A model generated the notes under the pieces. That model had not been told where the DNA came from. It did no database searches and worked only from the letters and a program-made list of their open reading frames with translations. A stretch of 63,948 nt of DNA, taken from assembly GCA_027490725.1 (NCBI GenBank), contig JAIXXN010000015.1:1-63948 (forward strand), written 5' to 3'. This DNA is from Oxalobacteraceae bacterium (GTDB lineage Bacteria > Pseudomonadota > Gammaproteobacteria > Burkholderiales > Burkholderiaceae_D). Below are positions 44,630 to 53,106 of the stretch, piece after piece; within the stretch, counting starts at the first letter, position 1, and every line of letters begins with the position of its first letter. The position numbers and the translations under genes were made by a program.

Positions 44630-46222
44630 ATGAGACGCTGGAATGGTTGGGGAGACGAAGCAGTAGAATTTGCGCTGAATGATGAGGCGCTGGCGTTTCT
44701 GGCGCAGCGCATCGGTGCTGGTACGGCGCCCTGCGATGCCTCGTTCGAGCAGGCCTGCGCGCAACTGCCGGCCAGTCGTTTGCCGGCGCATGCGCTGCTC
44801 GATACCAGTGCGCAGCAGCGGCTGCGCAACGCGCTGGGGCAGAGTTTGCCGGACTGGCTGCGGCTGCGCTACGGGGTGATCGAGACCGCGCCCGATGCTG
44901 TCGCCTATCCGGAAAATGCGGACCAGGTACGGGCATTGCTGGCCTATGCGCAGCAGCATAACGTGGCATTGATACCACAGGGGGGCGGCACCAGCGTGGT
45001 TGGCCATCTGAGCGCGCAAGCGGGACCACAGCCGGTCCTGACGGTGAATCTGAGCCGCATGCGCCAGCTCCATTACCTCGACACGGAAGCGCAACTGGCT
45101 ACCTTCGATGCGGGCGTGTTCGGCCCGGATCTGGAAGCGCAATTGCGGGCACGCGGCTACACGCTGGGGCACTTCCCGCAATCGTTCGAATACTCCTCGC
45201 TGGGCGGCTGGATCGTGACCCGTTCGTCCGGCCAGCAGTCGCTGCGCTACGGGCGCATCGAACAGCTATTCCGCGGCGGTAAGCTGGAAACCCCGGCCGG
45301 CACACTCGATCTGCCGACCTTCCCGGCATCGGCAGCGGGCACCGATCTACGTGAGCTGGTACTCGGTTCCGAGGGCCGGCTGGGGATTCTCACCGAGGCC
45401 ACGGTGCGGGTTACGCCACTGCCTGCCTACGAAGCCTTCCATGCCGTGTACTTCCCCGACTGGCAGGCGGCCGAAACGGCGGTGCGTCTGCTGGCGCAGG
45501 CCGGCCTGACGCTGTCGATGCTGCGCCTGTCGAATCCGCTGGAAAGCACCACCATGCTGGCGCTGGCCGGCCACAAACGCCTGGTGGCACTGCTGGAAAG
45601 CTATCTGTCGCTGCGCGGCTGCAAGCAGGAGAAGTGCATGCTGATGATCGGTGTCCGCGGCGCCAAGCGCGCTGCGCGCGCCAGTCTGCGCGCCGCACTG
45701 GAGATCACGGCGAGCCAGGGCGGGGTGCATATCGGCCGCGCGATGGGGGAAAAATGGCGCGCTAACCGCTTCCGCAATGTCTACCTGCGCAACGCCGCAT
45801 GGCAGCATGGCTATGCCATCGATACCGTGGAGACGGCCGTCGACTGGCCGCGTGTCAGCAGCATGATGCACAGCGTCGAGACGGCCGCGACGGCGGCACT
45901 GGCCAGTTACGACGAGCGGGTACACACCTACACCCATCTGTCGCATCTGTATGCGCAAGGTGCCAGTGTGTACACCACGTTCGTGTTCCGGCTGGCTGGC
46001 GATTACCAGCAGGATCTGGCACGCTGGCGTACCCTCAAGCAGGCCGTCAGCAAGGCGATAGTCGAGCAGGGCGGCACCATCAGCCACCAGCACGGCGTGG
46101 GCACTGACCATGCGCCATATCTGGCGGCAGAAAAAGGCGCGCTGGGCATCTCGGCGATGCGTGCCCTGTTTGCCCATTTCGACCCGCAGCAGATCATGAA
46201 TCCCGGAAAGCTGCTGCCATGA
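44630..46222 (+). CDS. FAD-linked oxidase, alkyl-DHAP-synthase-like
   Basis: A 530-residue PP-loop FAD enzyme. FAD-binding block IPQGGGTSVVGHLSAQAG. Closest resemblance to alkylglycerone-phosphate synthase: PQSFEYSSLGGWIVTRSSGQ, GSEGRLGILTEATVRVTP and the GGTISHQHGVGTDHAPYL histidine block. AGPS exchanges the acyl group of acyl-DHAP for an alkyl chain in ether-lipid synthesis. The gene overlaps the GlpD-like gene (ATGA), and a kinase follows. Ether-lipid or glycerol-ether use is inferred; a plain 2-hydroxyacid oxidase is the alternative. Confidence 0.82.
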   Translation: MRRWNGWGDEAVEFALNDEALAFLAQRIGAGTAPCDASFEQACAQLPASRLPAHALLDTSAQQRLRNALGQSLPDWLRLRYGVIETAPDAVAYPENADQVRALLAYAQQHNVALIPQGGGTSVVGHLSAQAGPQPVLTVNLSRMRQLHYLDTEAQLATFDAGVFGPDLEAQLRARGYTLGHFPQSFEYSSLGGWIVTRSSGQQSLRYGRIEQLFRGGKLETPAGTLDLPTFPASAAGTDLRELVLGSEGRLGILTEATVRVTPLPAYEAFHAVYFPDWQAAETAVRLLAQAGLTLSMLRLSNPLESTTMLALAGHKRLVALLESYLSLRGCKQEKCMLMIGVRGAKRAARASLRAALEITASQGGVHIGRAMGEKWRANRFRNVYLRNAAWQHGYAIDTVETAVDWPRVSSMMHSVETAATAALASYDERVHTYTHLSHLYAQGASVYTTFVFRLAGDYQQDLARWRTLKQAVSKAIVEQGGTISHQHGVGTDHAPYLAAEKGALGISAMRALFAHFDPQQIMNPGKLLP

Positions 46223-47865
46223 GTAGCGTGGCCGATATTTCATGGCAGCGCGATGGCCGGGCTGTCTTGCCGGCCTTGCTGGCGCAGCACTGGGATCTGA
46301 TCGTGATCGGCGGCGGGATTACCGGCGCGGGGATTCTGCTGGAAGCATCGCGGCGTGGCCTGAAGGCGCTGCTGGTAGAACAGCGCGACTTCGCGTGGGG
46401 CACCTCCAGCCGTTCGTCGAAACTGGTGCACGGTGGTTTGCGTTATCTGAAACAGGGCCAGCTCGGACTGACGCGCGAATCGGTACACGAGCGCGAACAC
46501 CTGCTGCAGCAAGCCGCCGGGCTGGTCGAGCCGCAGAGTTTCGCGTTCGGACATTACACCGGGCGCAAGCCGGGCAAGTGGATGTTTTTACTGGGACTGG
46601 CGCTGTATGACCGGCTGGCCGGGCAGCGTGCCCGCCACTATTATCCGCAGGCGGAATTTGCCGCGCTGGCGCCTAACCTGTCCACCCGGGGACTGCAGGG
46701 TGGCATGGTGTATGGCGATGCCAAAACCGACGATGCGCGGCTGGTGCTGCGGGTGTTGCGTGAAGCGCAGCAGTATGGTGGTGTGGCGCTCAACTATATG
46801 CAGGTGACGGGACTGCTGCGCGAGGGGGGGCAGGTGACGGGTGTGCAGTTACACGATGTACAGGCGCCGCAGTCCGCCCTCACGCAGTACCGTGTATCGG
46901 CACGGGTGGTGATCAGCGCCACCGGGGCGTGGGCGGACGGCTTGCGCGGACAGGCAGGCGGCGCCGGCAACGCGCCTGACGGCCTGCCGGCAGCGGCCTT
47001 CAAGCCGCGCCTGCGGCCATTGCGCGGCAGCCATCTGGTGTTTCCAGCGTGGCGTTTGCCGCTGGCGCAAGCCATCAGCCTGATGCACCCTTACGATGGC
47101 CGTCCCGTGTTTGCCTTCCCCTGGGAGGGGGTGACGCTGGTGGGCACCACCGACGTCGATCACAAAGAGGATATGGCGCACGATGCCTGCATCACGCGCG
47201 ACGAAGTGGCCTACCTGATGGCGGCGCTGCACGACCAGTTCCCGCGACTGGCGCTGGGTGAACAGGACGTGATCGCCAGTTATGCCGGGGTGCGGCCGGT
47301 GATCGATACCGGCAAGGCCGATCCCTCCAAAGAAGGGCGCGACCATGCGCTATGGCTGGAAAATGGTCTGCTCACGGTCACCGGCGGCAAACTGACCACT
47401 TTCCGTGTGATTGCGCTGGATGCCCTGCGCCGTGCGGCCAGCCTGCTGCCGGACTGGCAGGATGCGCTGGCACCCATGCCGCTGTTCGCTCAGGAGCAGG
47501 CAGTGCTGCCCTATCAGCGCGAGCTGCCGGCCGGTCTGTTGCAGCGCCTGCAGGGACGCTACGGCGCGCAGACCCAGCAACTACTGGCGGCAGCGCAGCC
47601 GGGCGAGCTGGCGCTGATCGGCGGTACCGAAAGCTGCTGGGTGCAACTGCGCTGGGCCGCCCGTTGCGAGGCGGTGCAGCGACTGGAAGATCTGCTGTTG
47701 CGGCGTAGCCGCATCGGTATCCAGCTGCGTCAGGGCGGGCTCGCCATCCTGCCGCGCGTCCGCGCCATCTGCCAGCCGGAACTGGGCTGGAGCGATCAAC
47801 GCTGGGATGCCGAACAGGCAGCCTATATGGCATTATGGAATAAATATTACAGCCTGCCCGCATAA
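46219..47865 (+). CDS. GlpD-like glycerol-3-phosphate dehydrogenase/oxidase
   Basis: A 548-residue FAD enzyme. The dinucleotide fold is DLIVIGGGITGAGILLEASR; the GlpD signature is DFAWGTSSRSSKLVHGGLRY; the C-terminal block is ASYAGVRPVIDTGKADPSKE. It oxidises glycerol-3-phosphate to DHAP, passing electrons to quinone. It overlaps the oxidase upstream by 4 nt and is followed 38 nt later by the kinase. Since the cluster has its own regulator, this copy may not be the main glycerol-catabolic GlpD. Confidence 0.9.
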   Translation: MSSVADISWQRDGRAVLPALLAQHWDLIVIGGGITGAGILLEASRRGLKALLVEQRDFAWGTSSRSSKLVHGGLRYLKQGQLGLTRESVHEREHLLQQAAGLVEPQSFAFGHYTGRKPGKWMFLLGLALYDRLAGQRARHYYPQAEFAALAPNLSTRGLQGGMVYGDAKTDDARLVLRVLREAQQYGGVALNYMQVTGLLREGGQVTGVQLHDVQAPQSALTQYRVSARVVISATGAWADGLRGQAGGAGNAPDGLPAAAFKPRLRPLRGSHLVFPAWRLPLAQAISLMHPYDGRPVFAFPWEGVTLVGTTDVDHKEDMAHDACITRDEVAYLMAALHDQFPRLALGEQDVIASYAGVRPVIDTGKADPSKEGRDHALWLENGLLTVTGGKLTTFRVIALDALRRAASLLPDWQDALAPMPLFAQEQAVLPYQRELPAGLLQRLQGRYGAQTQQLLAAAQPGELALIGGTESCWVQLRWAARCEAVQRLEDLLLRRSRIGIQLRQGGLAILPRVRAICQPELGWSDQRWDAEQAAYMALWNKYYSLPA

Positions 47866-47903
47866 GTACGGGCATACGTAGAAGAACCACGAGACAGGGC
47901 ATC

Positions 47904-49466
47904 ATGGCAGAGCAATACCTTCTTTCTATCGATAATGGCACGCAAAGCGTGCGCGCTTTGCTGTTCGACCTGCAGGGCCAGCTGGTGGCCAAGTCGCAAG
48001 TGCATCTGCAGGCGTATTTCTCTACCCATCCCGGCTGGGCCGAGCATGATGCGGACGGCTACTGGCATGCGGTGGGGCAGGCCTGCCGCCAGTTGTGGGA
48101 TAGTTGCAGCGTGCCGCGCAGCGCGATCAAAGGTGTCGCGGTGACCACCCAGCGCGGTACGGTGGTCAATCTGGACCGCGATGGCAAGGTGCTGCGCCCC
48201 GCGATAACCTGGCTGGATCAGCGCCGCGTCGGCCCGCAGGCGCCACTGAGTCTGTTGTGGCGCACCGCCTTCAAACTGACCCGTTTGTCCGGCACCATCG
48301 AGTATTTCCGCCGCGAGGCCGAGATTAACTGGATCGCCGAGCACCAGCCGGACGTCTGGCAACAGACCCACAAATACCTGCTGCTGTCGGGCTTTCTGAA
48401 TTTCCGCCTGTGTGGCCGGCATGTCGACTCGGTGGGTTCGCAGGTCGCCTATCTGCCGTTCGACTACAAGCGCCACAAATGGGCTGGCGCGCGCGACTGG
48501 AAATGGGAAGCGTTGAAGATCCGTCCCGAGATGCTGCCGGAACTGGTCGCGCCGGGCACCATCATCGGTGCGATTACTGCCGCTGCAGCCGCCGCGACCG
48601 GCATCCCGGAAGGCACACCGCTGGTGGCCGCTGCTGCCGACAAGGCATGCGAAGTGATCGGTGCTGGCGCGCTGGAGCCGCACATCGCCTGCCTCAGTTA
48701 CGGCACGACTGCCACGATCAACACCACCAGCCGCAAATATGTCGAAGTGACGCCGCTGATTCCGCCCTATCCGGCGGCGATTCCCGGTGCCTACAGCACC
48801 GAAGTGCAGATTTTCCGCGGCTACTGGATGGTCAACTGGTTCAAGGAGCAGTTCGGCCATCCGGAGCTACTGACGGGCGCCGAACAGGGGCTGGCACCGG
48901 AAGCCATGTTCGATCTGCTGGTGAATGAAGTGCCGCCCGGCTCGATGGGCCTGATGCTGCAACCTTACTGGAGTCCCGGCATCAAGACTCCCGGGCCGGA
49001 AGCCAAGGGCGCCATGATCGGCTTTGGTGACGTGCACACGCGCGCCCATATGTACCGGGCGATACTCGAAGGACTCGCCTACGCTCTGCGCGAAGGCAAG
49101 GAACGGATCGAGAAGCGCAGCGGGGTACCGGTGACGGAGTTACGGGTAGCTGGCGGTGGTTCGCAGAGCGACGCGGCGATGCAGCTGACGGCCGATATTT
49201 TCGGTCTGCCTGCCGCACGGGCGCACATTTACGAAACCTCGGGACTGGGGGCGGCGATAGCGATTGCGGCGGGACTGGGGCTGCACAAGGATTTTGACAG
49301 TGCTACCCGTGCCATGACGCGGCCGGGGCGGGTATTCCATCCGATCGCTGCCAATCAGCAGATTTACGAGCGGCTGTACCGGCGGGTCTACCTGCATATG
49401 TATCAGCGCTTGCAGCCGATGTATCAGCAGATTGCCGACATTACCGGCTATCCGGAACAGCTGTGA
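47904..49466 (+). CDS. FGGY-family carbohydrate kinase
   Basis: A 520-residue kinase. The N-terminal phosphate loop is LLSIDNGTQSVRALLFDLQG; also AVTTQRGTVVNLDRDGK, and the C-terminal ADP loop is VTELRVAGGGSQSDAAMQLT. The family includes glycerol, xylulose and other polyol kinases; the substrate is not visible. Its position after the GlpD-like gene suggests a glycerol-like polyol. Confidence 0.88.
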   Translation: MAEQYLLSIDNGTQSVRALLFDLQGQLVAKSQVHLQAYFSTHPGWAEHDADGYWHAVGQACRQLWDSCSVPRSAIKGVAVTTQRGTVVNLDRDGKVLRPAITWLDQRRVGPQAPLSLLWRTAFKLTRLSGTIEYFRREAEINWIAEHQPDVWQQTHKYLLLSGFLNFRLCGRHVDSVGSQVAYLPFDYKRHKWAGARDWKWEALKIRPEMLPELVAPGTIIGAITAAAAAATGIPEGTPLVAAAADKACEVIGAGALEPHIACLSYGTTATINTTSRKYVEVTPLIPPYPAAIPGAYSTEVQIFRGYWMVNWFKEQFGHPELLTGAEQGLAPEAMFDLLVNEVPPGSMGLMLQPYWSPGIKTPGPEAKGAMIGFGDVHTRAHMYRAILEGLAYALREGKERIEKRSGVPVTELRVAGGGSQSDAAMQLTADIFGLPAARAHIYETSGLGAAIAIAAGLGLHKDFDSATRAMTRPGRVFHPIAANQQIYERLYRRVYLHMYQRLQPMYQQIADITGYPEQL

Positions 49467-49483
49467 GGGGTGGGCGCTAGCGC

Positions 49484-50851
49484 CTAGCGCATCACCAGTG
49501 CCTTGATGGCATCCATGGCGCTGCTGCCGCCGCACTGGGTGGCTTGCACCTGATTGCGGCCATGTTCCTTGGCCACGTACATAGCGCGGTCGGCGGCCAC
49601 GAACAGCGATTCGATGCTATCGAGATGGCGCGGGTGAGTGGTGGCAACGCCGATGCTGACCGTCAGCCATGGCGAGGTGCTCGAGCGCGGGTGCGGGATC
49701 TGTAAGCCCTCGATCCGGCTGCGGATGGTCTCGGCTAGTTGCAGCGCGCTCGCACCATCGGTTTCGGCAAACAGCAGCACGAATTCTTCCCCGCCATAGC
49801 GTGCTGCCAGATCGGTCTGGCGCAGGGCGTGCGCCGAAAGTGCTTCGGCGACCTGCTGCAGGCAGGCGTCGCCGGCCGCGTGGCCAAGCGTGTCGTTATA
49901 CAGTTTAAAGTGATCGACATCGAGCACCACCAGCGACAGCGGCTGGCCGCTGCGCATGGCACGCTGCCATTCTTTTTCGAGGAAGCTGTCGAAGTGACGC
50001 CGGTTGGCGATCTTGGTCAGCGGGTCGATCATGGCGGCGCGCTGCAGCGATTCTTCCGACTGTTTATGGTGCGTGATGTCGTGCAGCAGACCGACAAACA
50101 GCGGCTGGCGCAGCACCATCGGGGTCAGGGTCAGGTCCATGCACACCGAACTGCCGGTTCGATGGCGGATGATCACTTCACGGGTGCCGTGGCTGTGTAC
50201 TGCATCCGGCTGCGCCGCGTAGCGCTTGAAGTAATCCAGATACTCCTGTGCCACCATCGGATTCAGCAGCTCGGAAATGCTGCGGCCTGCCAGTTCCTGT
50301 TCGGTATAGCCTAGGTAGTTGACGCAGGCCGGATTGGCATACTGGATGCGGCCATCGGCCTCGATAATCAGCAGCCCTTCGGCCATGCTGTTGACGATGG
50401 CGCGCAGGCGCTCGGATTGTTCTTCCTGGGTTTCACTGCGGCTGCGGATCTGTAACTGGGTGCGTACCCGGGCACATACCTCGCCCATGCGCAGCGGCTT
50501 GCTGATGTAATCGACCGCGCCGATGTCGAAACCGGCCACCACGTCGTCGGTGTCGGTCTTGGCGCTCATGAAAATCACGGGAATGCGCTGGGTGCTGGCG
50601 TGGCTTTTCAGCTGACGGCAGGTTTCCAGACCGTCCATGCCCGGCATCAGCACGTCGAGCAGGATCAGATCGGGGTGCACCCGGCGGGCGATCTGCAAGG
50701 CCCGTTCGCCATTATTGGCGACAAAGGTCTGGTAGCCCTGTTGCACCATCATGGTTCGCAGCGCGCTCAGGTTCTCCGGCGCGTCGTCCACGATCAGAAT
50801 CGCGGCATCGCGGCGCGTTGCTTGGTGGAGTGGGGCGACGGGGCTAAACAA
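49484..50851 (-). CDS. Response regulator diguanylate cyclase (REC-PAS-GGDEF)
   Basis: A 455-residue cytoplasmic protein. The receiver has ILIVDDAPENLSALRTMM, the phospho-aspartate in PDLILLDVLMPGMDG, VIFMSAKTDTD and DYISKPLRMGEV. The PAS domain is about 145-265 (ADGRIQYANPACVNYLGYTE). The GGDEF domain has DPLTKIANRRHFDSFL and the intact loop RYGGEEFVLLFAET. It should make cyclic di-GMP when phosphorylated. No adjacent kinase. It is convergent with the FGGY kinase gene. Confidence 0.92.
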   Translation of the reverse strand: MFSPVAPLHQATRRDAAILIVDDAPENLSALRTMMVQQGYQTFVANNGERALQIARRVHPDLILLDVLMPGMDGLETCRQLKSHASTQRIPVIFMSAKTDTDDVVAGFDIGAVDYISKPLRMGEVCARVRTQLQIRSRSETQEEQSERLRAIVNSMAEGLLIIEADGRIQYANPACVNYLGYTEQELAGRSISELLNPMVAQEYLDYFKRYAAQPDAVHSHGTREVIIRHRTGSSVCMDLTLTPMVLRQPLFVGLLHDITHHKQSEESLQRAAMIDPLTKIANRRHFDSFLEKEWQRAMRSGQPLSLVVLDVDHFKLYNDTLGHAAGDACLQQVAEALSAHALRQTDLAARYGGEEFVLLFAETDGASALQLAETIRSRIEGLQIPHPRSSTSPWLTVSIGVATTHPRHLDSIESLFVAADRAMYVAKEHGRNQVQATQCGGSSAMDAIKALVMR

Positions 50852-50988
50852 GGCTGGTCCTGCGAGTTAAATGATGGTCGGTGCAAAATCATAACGCTTC
50901 ACCCAAAGCTTATGGGGAAAATAATTATGTTTTTTTCGGGAAATAATCTTTGTACGCTCTGACGTCGTTTTCAAGTTGTTGTTTTTTG

Positions 50989-51017
50989 AAAAAAAAAGGA
51001 GCGACCGTAGTCGCTCC
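50989..51017 (-). terminator. Rho-independent terminator of the aminotransferase gene
   Basis: On the reverse strand GGAGCGAC/GTCGCTCC with a 4-nt loop is followed by nine or more T residues. It lies just past the stop of the aminotransferase gene at 51035. Confidence 0.92.
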
Positions 51018-51034
51018 CGTTTGCCAAACCTGAT

Positions 51035-52228
51035 TTACAGCTTGGCGGCGATCAGTTTGCCGAGGATCTCGACACCGACGCGGATACGCTCTGGCGGCAC
51101 GGTCACGAAGGACAGGCGCAGCGTGTTGGTTTCCGGTTCGTTAGCGTAGAACGGCGAACCCGGTACGAACGCCACTTTCTGGGCGATCGCTTCGTCCAGC
51201 AGTTGCATGGCGTTGATATGCTTCGGCAGGGTCACCCAGATGAACATGCCGCCTTCCGGTTTGGTCCACTGCACCGAGGCCGGGAAGTGCTGTGCCATCG
51301 CTTCCAGCATGACTTTGCACTGGTCGCCGTACAGGCTGCGGATGTTCGGGATGTGCTGGTCGAGGAAGCCATCCTTGATCACGTCGTAGACCACCATCTG
51401 GGTCAGTTGCGAGGTGTGCAGGTCGGCGGCCTGTTTGGCCAGTTCCAGACGGCGTACCAGTGGCAGCGGTGCCACCACGTAGCCCAGACGGATGCCCGGG
51501 GTCAGTACTTTCGAGAAGGAACCCATATAGATCACGCCATCCGGATTCATGGCCACCATTTTCGGTGCCGGGGCACCGTTGTAGCTCAGCGAACCGTAAG
51601 GATCATCTTCGATCAGTGGCAGGCCCAGACGGGCGCAGGTTTCCACCAGTTCGACGCGGCGTTCGACCGACAGCGAGCGACCGGTCGGGTTCTGGAAATT
51701 CGGCAGGGCGTACAGCAGGCGTGCACCGGCAGCGACTTTGTCCAGCGAGGACGGTACCAGACCGTGTTCGTCGGTTTCCACCGATTTGAATTCCGGACGG
51801 TACACCGAGAACGCTTGCAGCGCGCCCAGATAGGACGGGGTCTCGACCAGCACGCGGCTGCCTTCGTCGATCAGCACTTTGCCCAGCAGGTCGAGCGCCT
51901 GTTGCGAACCGGAGGTCATCAGCACCTGTTCCGGCACGATCTTCGCGCCATCGGTGGAAAGCGAATCAGCGATCCACTGACGCAGCGGCAGGTAGCCATC
52001 GGTCGGGCCGTATTGCAGGGCCACTTTGCCGTTTTCGCTCAGCACTTTGTCGAACGAGGCTTTCATCACATCGACCGGGAAGGTCAGTGGCGAAGGCAGG
52101 CCGCCAGCGAAGGAAATGATTTCCGGCTGCTGGGTGATTTTCAGGATTTCACGGATGAACGACGATTGCAACTGGTCGGCGCGTTCCGAGAAGCGCCACT
52201 GGATCGGTGCAGGATTTTCGATTTTCAT
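51035..52228 (-). CDS. PLP-dependent class I aminotransferase (2-aminoadipate/LysN-like)
   Basis: A 397-residue enzyme. Motifs: ISFAGGLPSPLTFPVDVMKA, ALQYGPTDGYLPLRQWIADS, ALPNFQNPTGRSLSVERRVE, IEDDPYGSLSYNG and the PLP lysine in YMGSFSKVLTPGIRLGYVVA. The layout fits the 2-aminoadipate/MocR-related group without a DNA-binding domain. The substrate is not certain. A RidA gene lies just upstream in the same orientation. Confidence 0.92.
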   Translation of the reverse strand: MKIENPAPIQWRFSERADQLQSSFIREILKITQQPEIISFAGGLPSPLTFPVDVMKASFDKVLSENGKVALQYGPTDGYLPLRQWIADSLSTDGAKIVPEQVLMTSGSQQALDLLGKVLIDEGSRVLVETPSYLGALQAFSVYRPEFKSVETDEHGLVPSSLDKVAAGARLLYALPNFQNPTGRSLSVERRVELVETCARLGLPLIEDDPYGSLSYNGAPAPKMVAMNPDGVIYMGSFSKVLTPGIRLGYVVAPLPLVRRLELAKQAADLHTSQLTQMVVYDVIKDGFLDQHIPNIRSLYGDQCKVMLEAMAQHFPASVQWTKPEGGMFIWVTLPKHINAMQLLDEAIAQKVAFVPGSPFYANEPETNTLRLSFVTVPPERIRVGVEILGKLIAAKL

Positions 52229-52330
52229 ACTTGTCTCACTTGAGTAAAACCGGCGCTGCCGGTGATGCTATCAGCGTGCTTGTGGCACGCTCTCTTGATT
52301 AGGATCGGCTATGGATAAATAGCCGCCCGC

Positions 52331-52792
52331 TTACGCGACTTCCGCGATCAATTCGATTTCGACGCAGGCGCCCAGCGGGATTTGTGCGACACCAAAGGCC
52401 GAACGGGCGTGCTTACCGGCGTCGCCGAAGACTTCGCCCAGCAGCTCGGAGGCGCCGTTGGTGACCAGATGCTGCTCGGTGAAATCAGCGGTGGAATTCA
52501 CCAGACTCATCACCTTGACGATGCGTTTCACGCGGGTCAGGTCGCCGCCGACGGCCGCTTGCAGCGTGCCGATCAGGTCGATGGCGATCGCGCGTGCGGC
52601 AGCCTTGCCTTCGGCGGTGTCGATGTTCTTACCCAGCTGGCCTACCCAGACGCTGCCGTCTGCACGTTTGGCGATATGGCCCGACAGGAATACCAGATTG
52701 CCCGTTTGCGCATACATAACGTAGGCGGCGGCCGGAGTAGCCGGTGCGGCCAGGGTGATGTCGAGGGCTTTCAGTTTTTCGTAGACAGACAT
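52331..52792 (-). CDS. RidA-family protein (reactive enamine/imine deaminase-like)
   Basis: A 153-residue protein from ATG 52792. YjgF/RidA features: QTGNLVFLSGHIAKRADGSV, NIDTAEGKAAARAIAIDLIG and GARSAFGVAQIPLGACVEIE-like ending (residues about 132-150), with the substrate-binding arginine in ARSAFGV. Placement beside the PLP aminotransferase suits its known role in clearing reactive PLP-enzyme intermediates. Confidence 0.93.
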   Translation of the reverse strand: MSVYEKLKALDITLAAPATPAAAYVMYAQTGNLVFLSGHIAKRADGSVWVGQLGKNIDTAEGKAAARAIAIDLIGTLQAAVGGDLTRVKRIVKVMSLVNSTADFTEQHLVTNGASELLGEVFGDAGKHARSAFGVAQIPLGACVEIELIAEVA

Positions 52793-53106
52793 GGGATATC
52801 CAAAAAAGTTAGTGGGTGCTGCATAGTCAAGACCGATATTGTACGTGTTGCGGCAGGCGCTGCCCACAATTGAGGCAAAATCAAGATAGTCTACGGTTTT
52901 CCGGCCGTTTTACCTGCGTTTCTCGCCCGCGCTGCCTGCTGGCGACCTTGCCAGTTGCAGAAACGGCGCTGCCGCGCTGCCGCATAACAGGCGCATAACA
53001 GGGTTCTGTGCTGCCGGAAGCGCCCGCCAGTGTCTTTATCCTACGTGACAAAACCAGTACAGTACAAGTACACTTAAACAGTTAATTTCTGTACTGTGAT
53101 GGCAAA
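52793..53106. promoter_or_regulatory. Divergent promoter region with MocR-type operator (53055-53096)
   Basis: CAGTACAG (53055-53062) and CTGTACTG (53089-53096) form a perfect inverted repeat, with another CAGTACAA-like half between them, directly before the MocR start. MocR/GntR regulators usually bind repeats beside their own genes, so this is the probable operator. The remaining 260 nt hold nothing recognisable. Confidence 0.6.
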
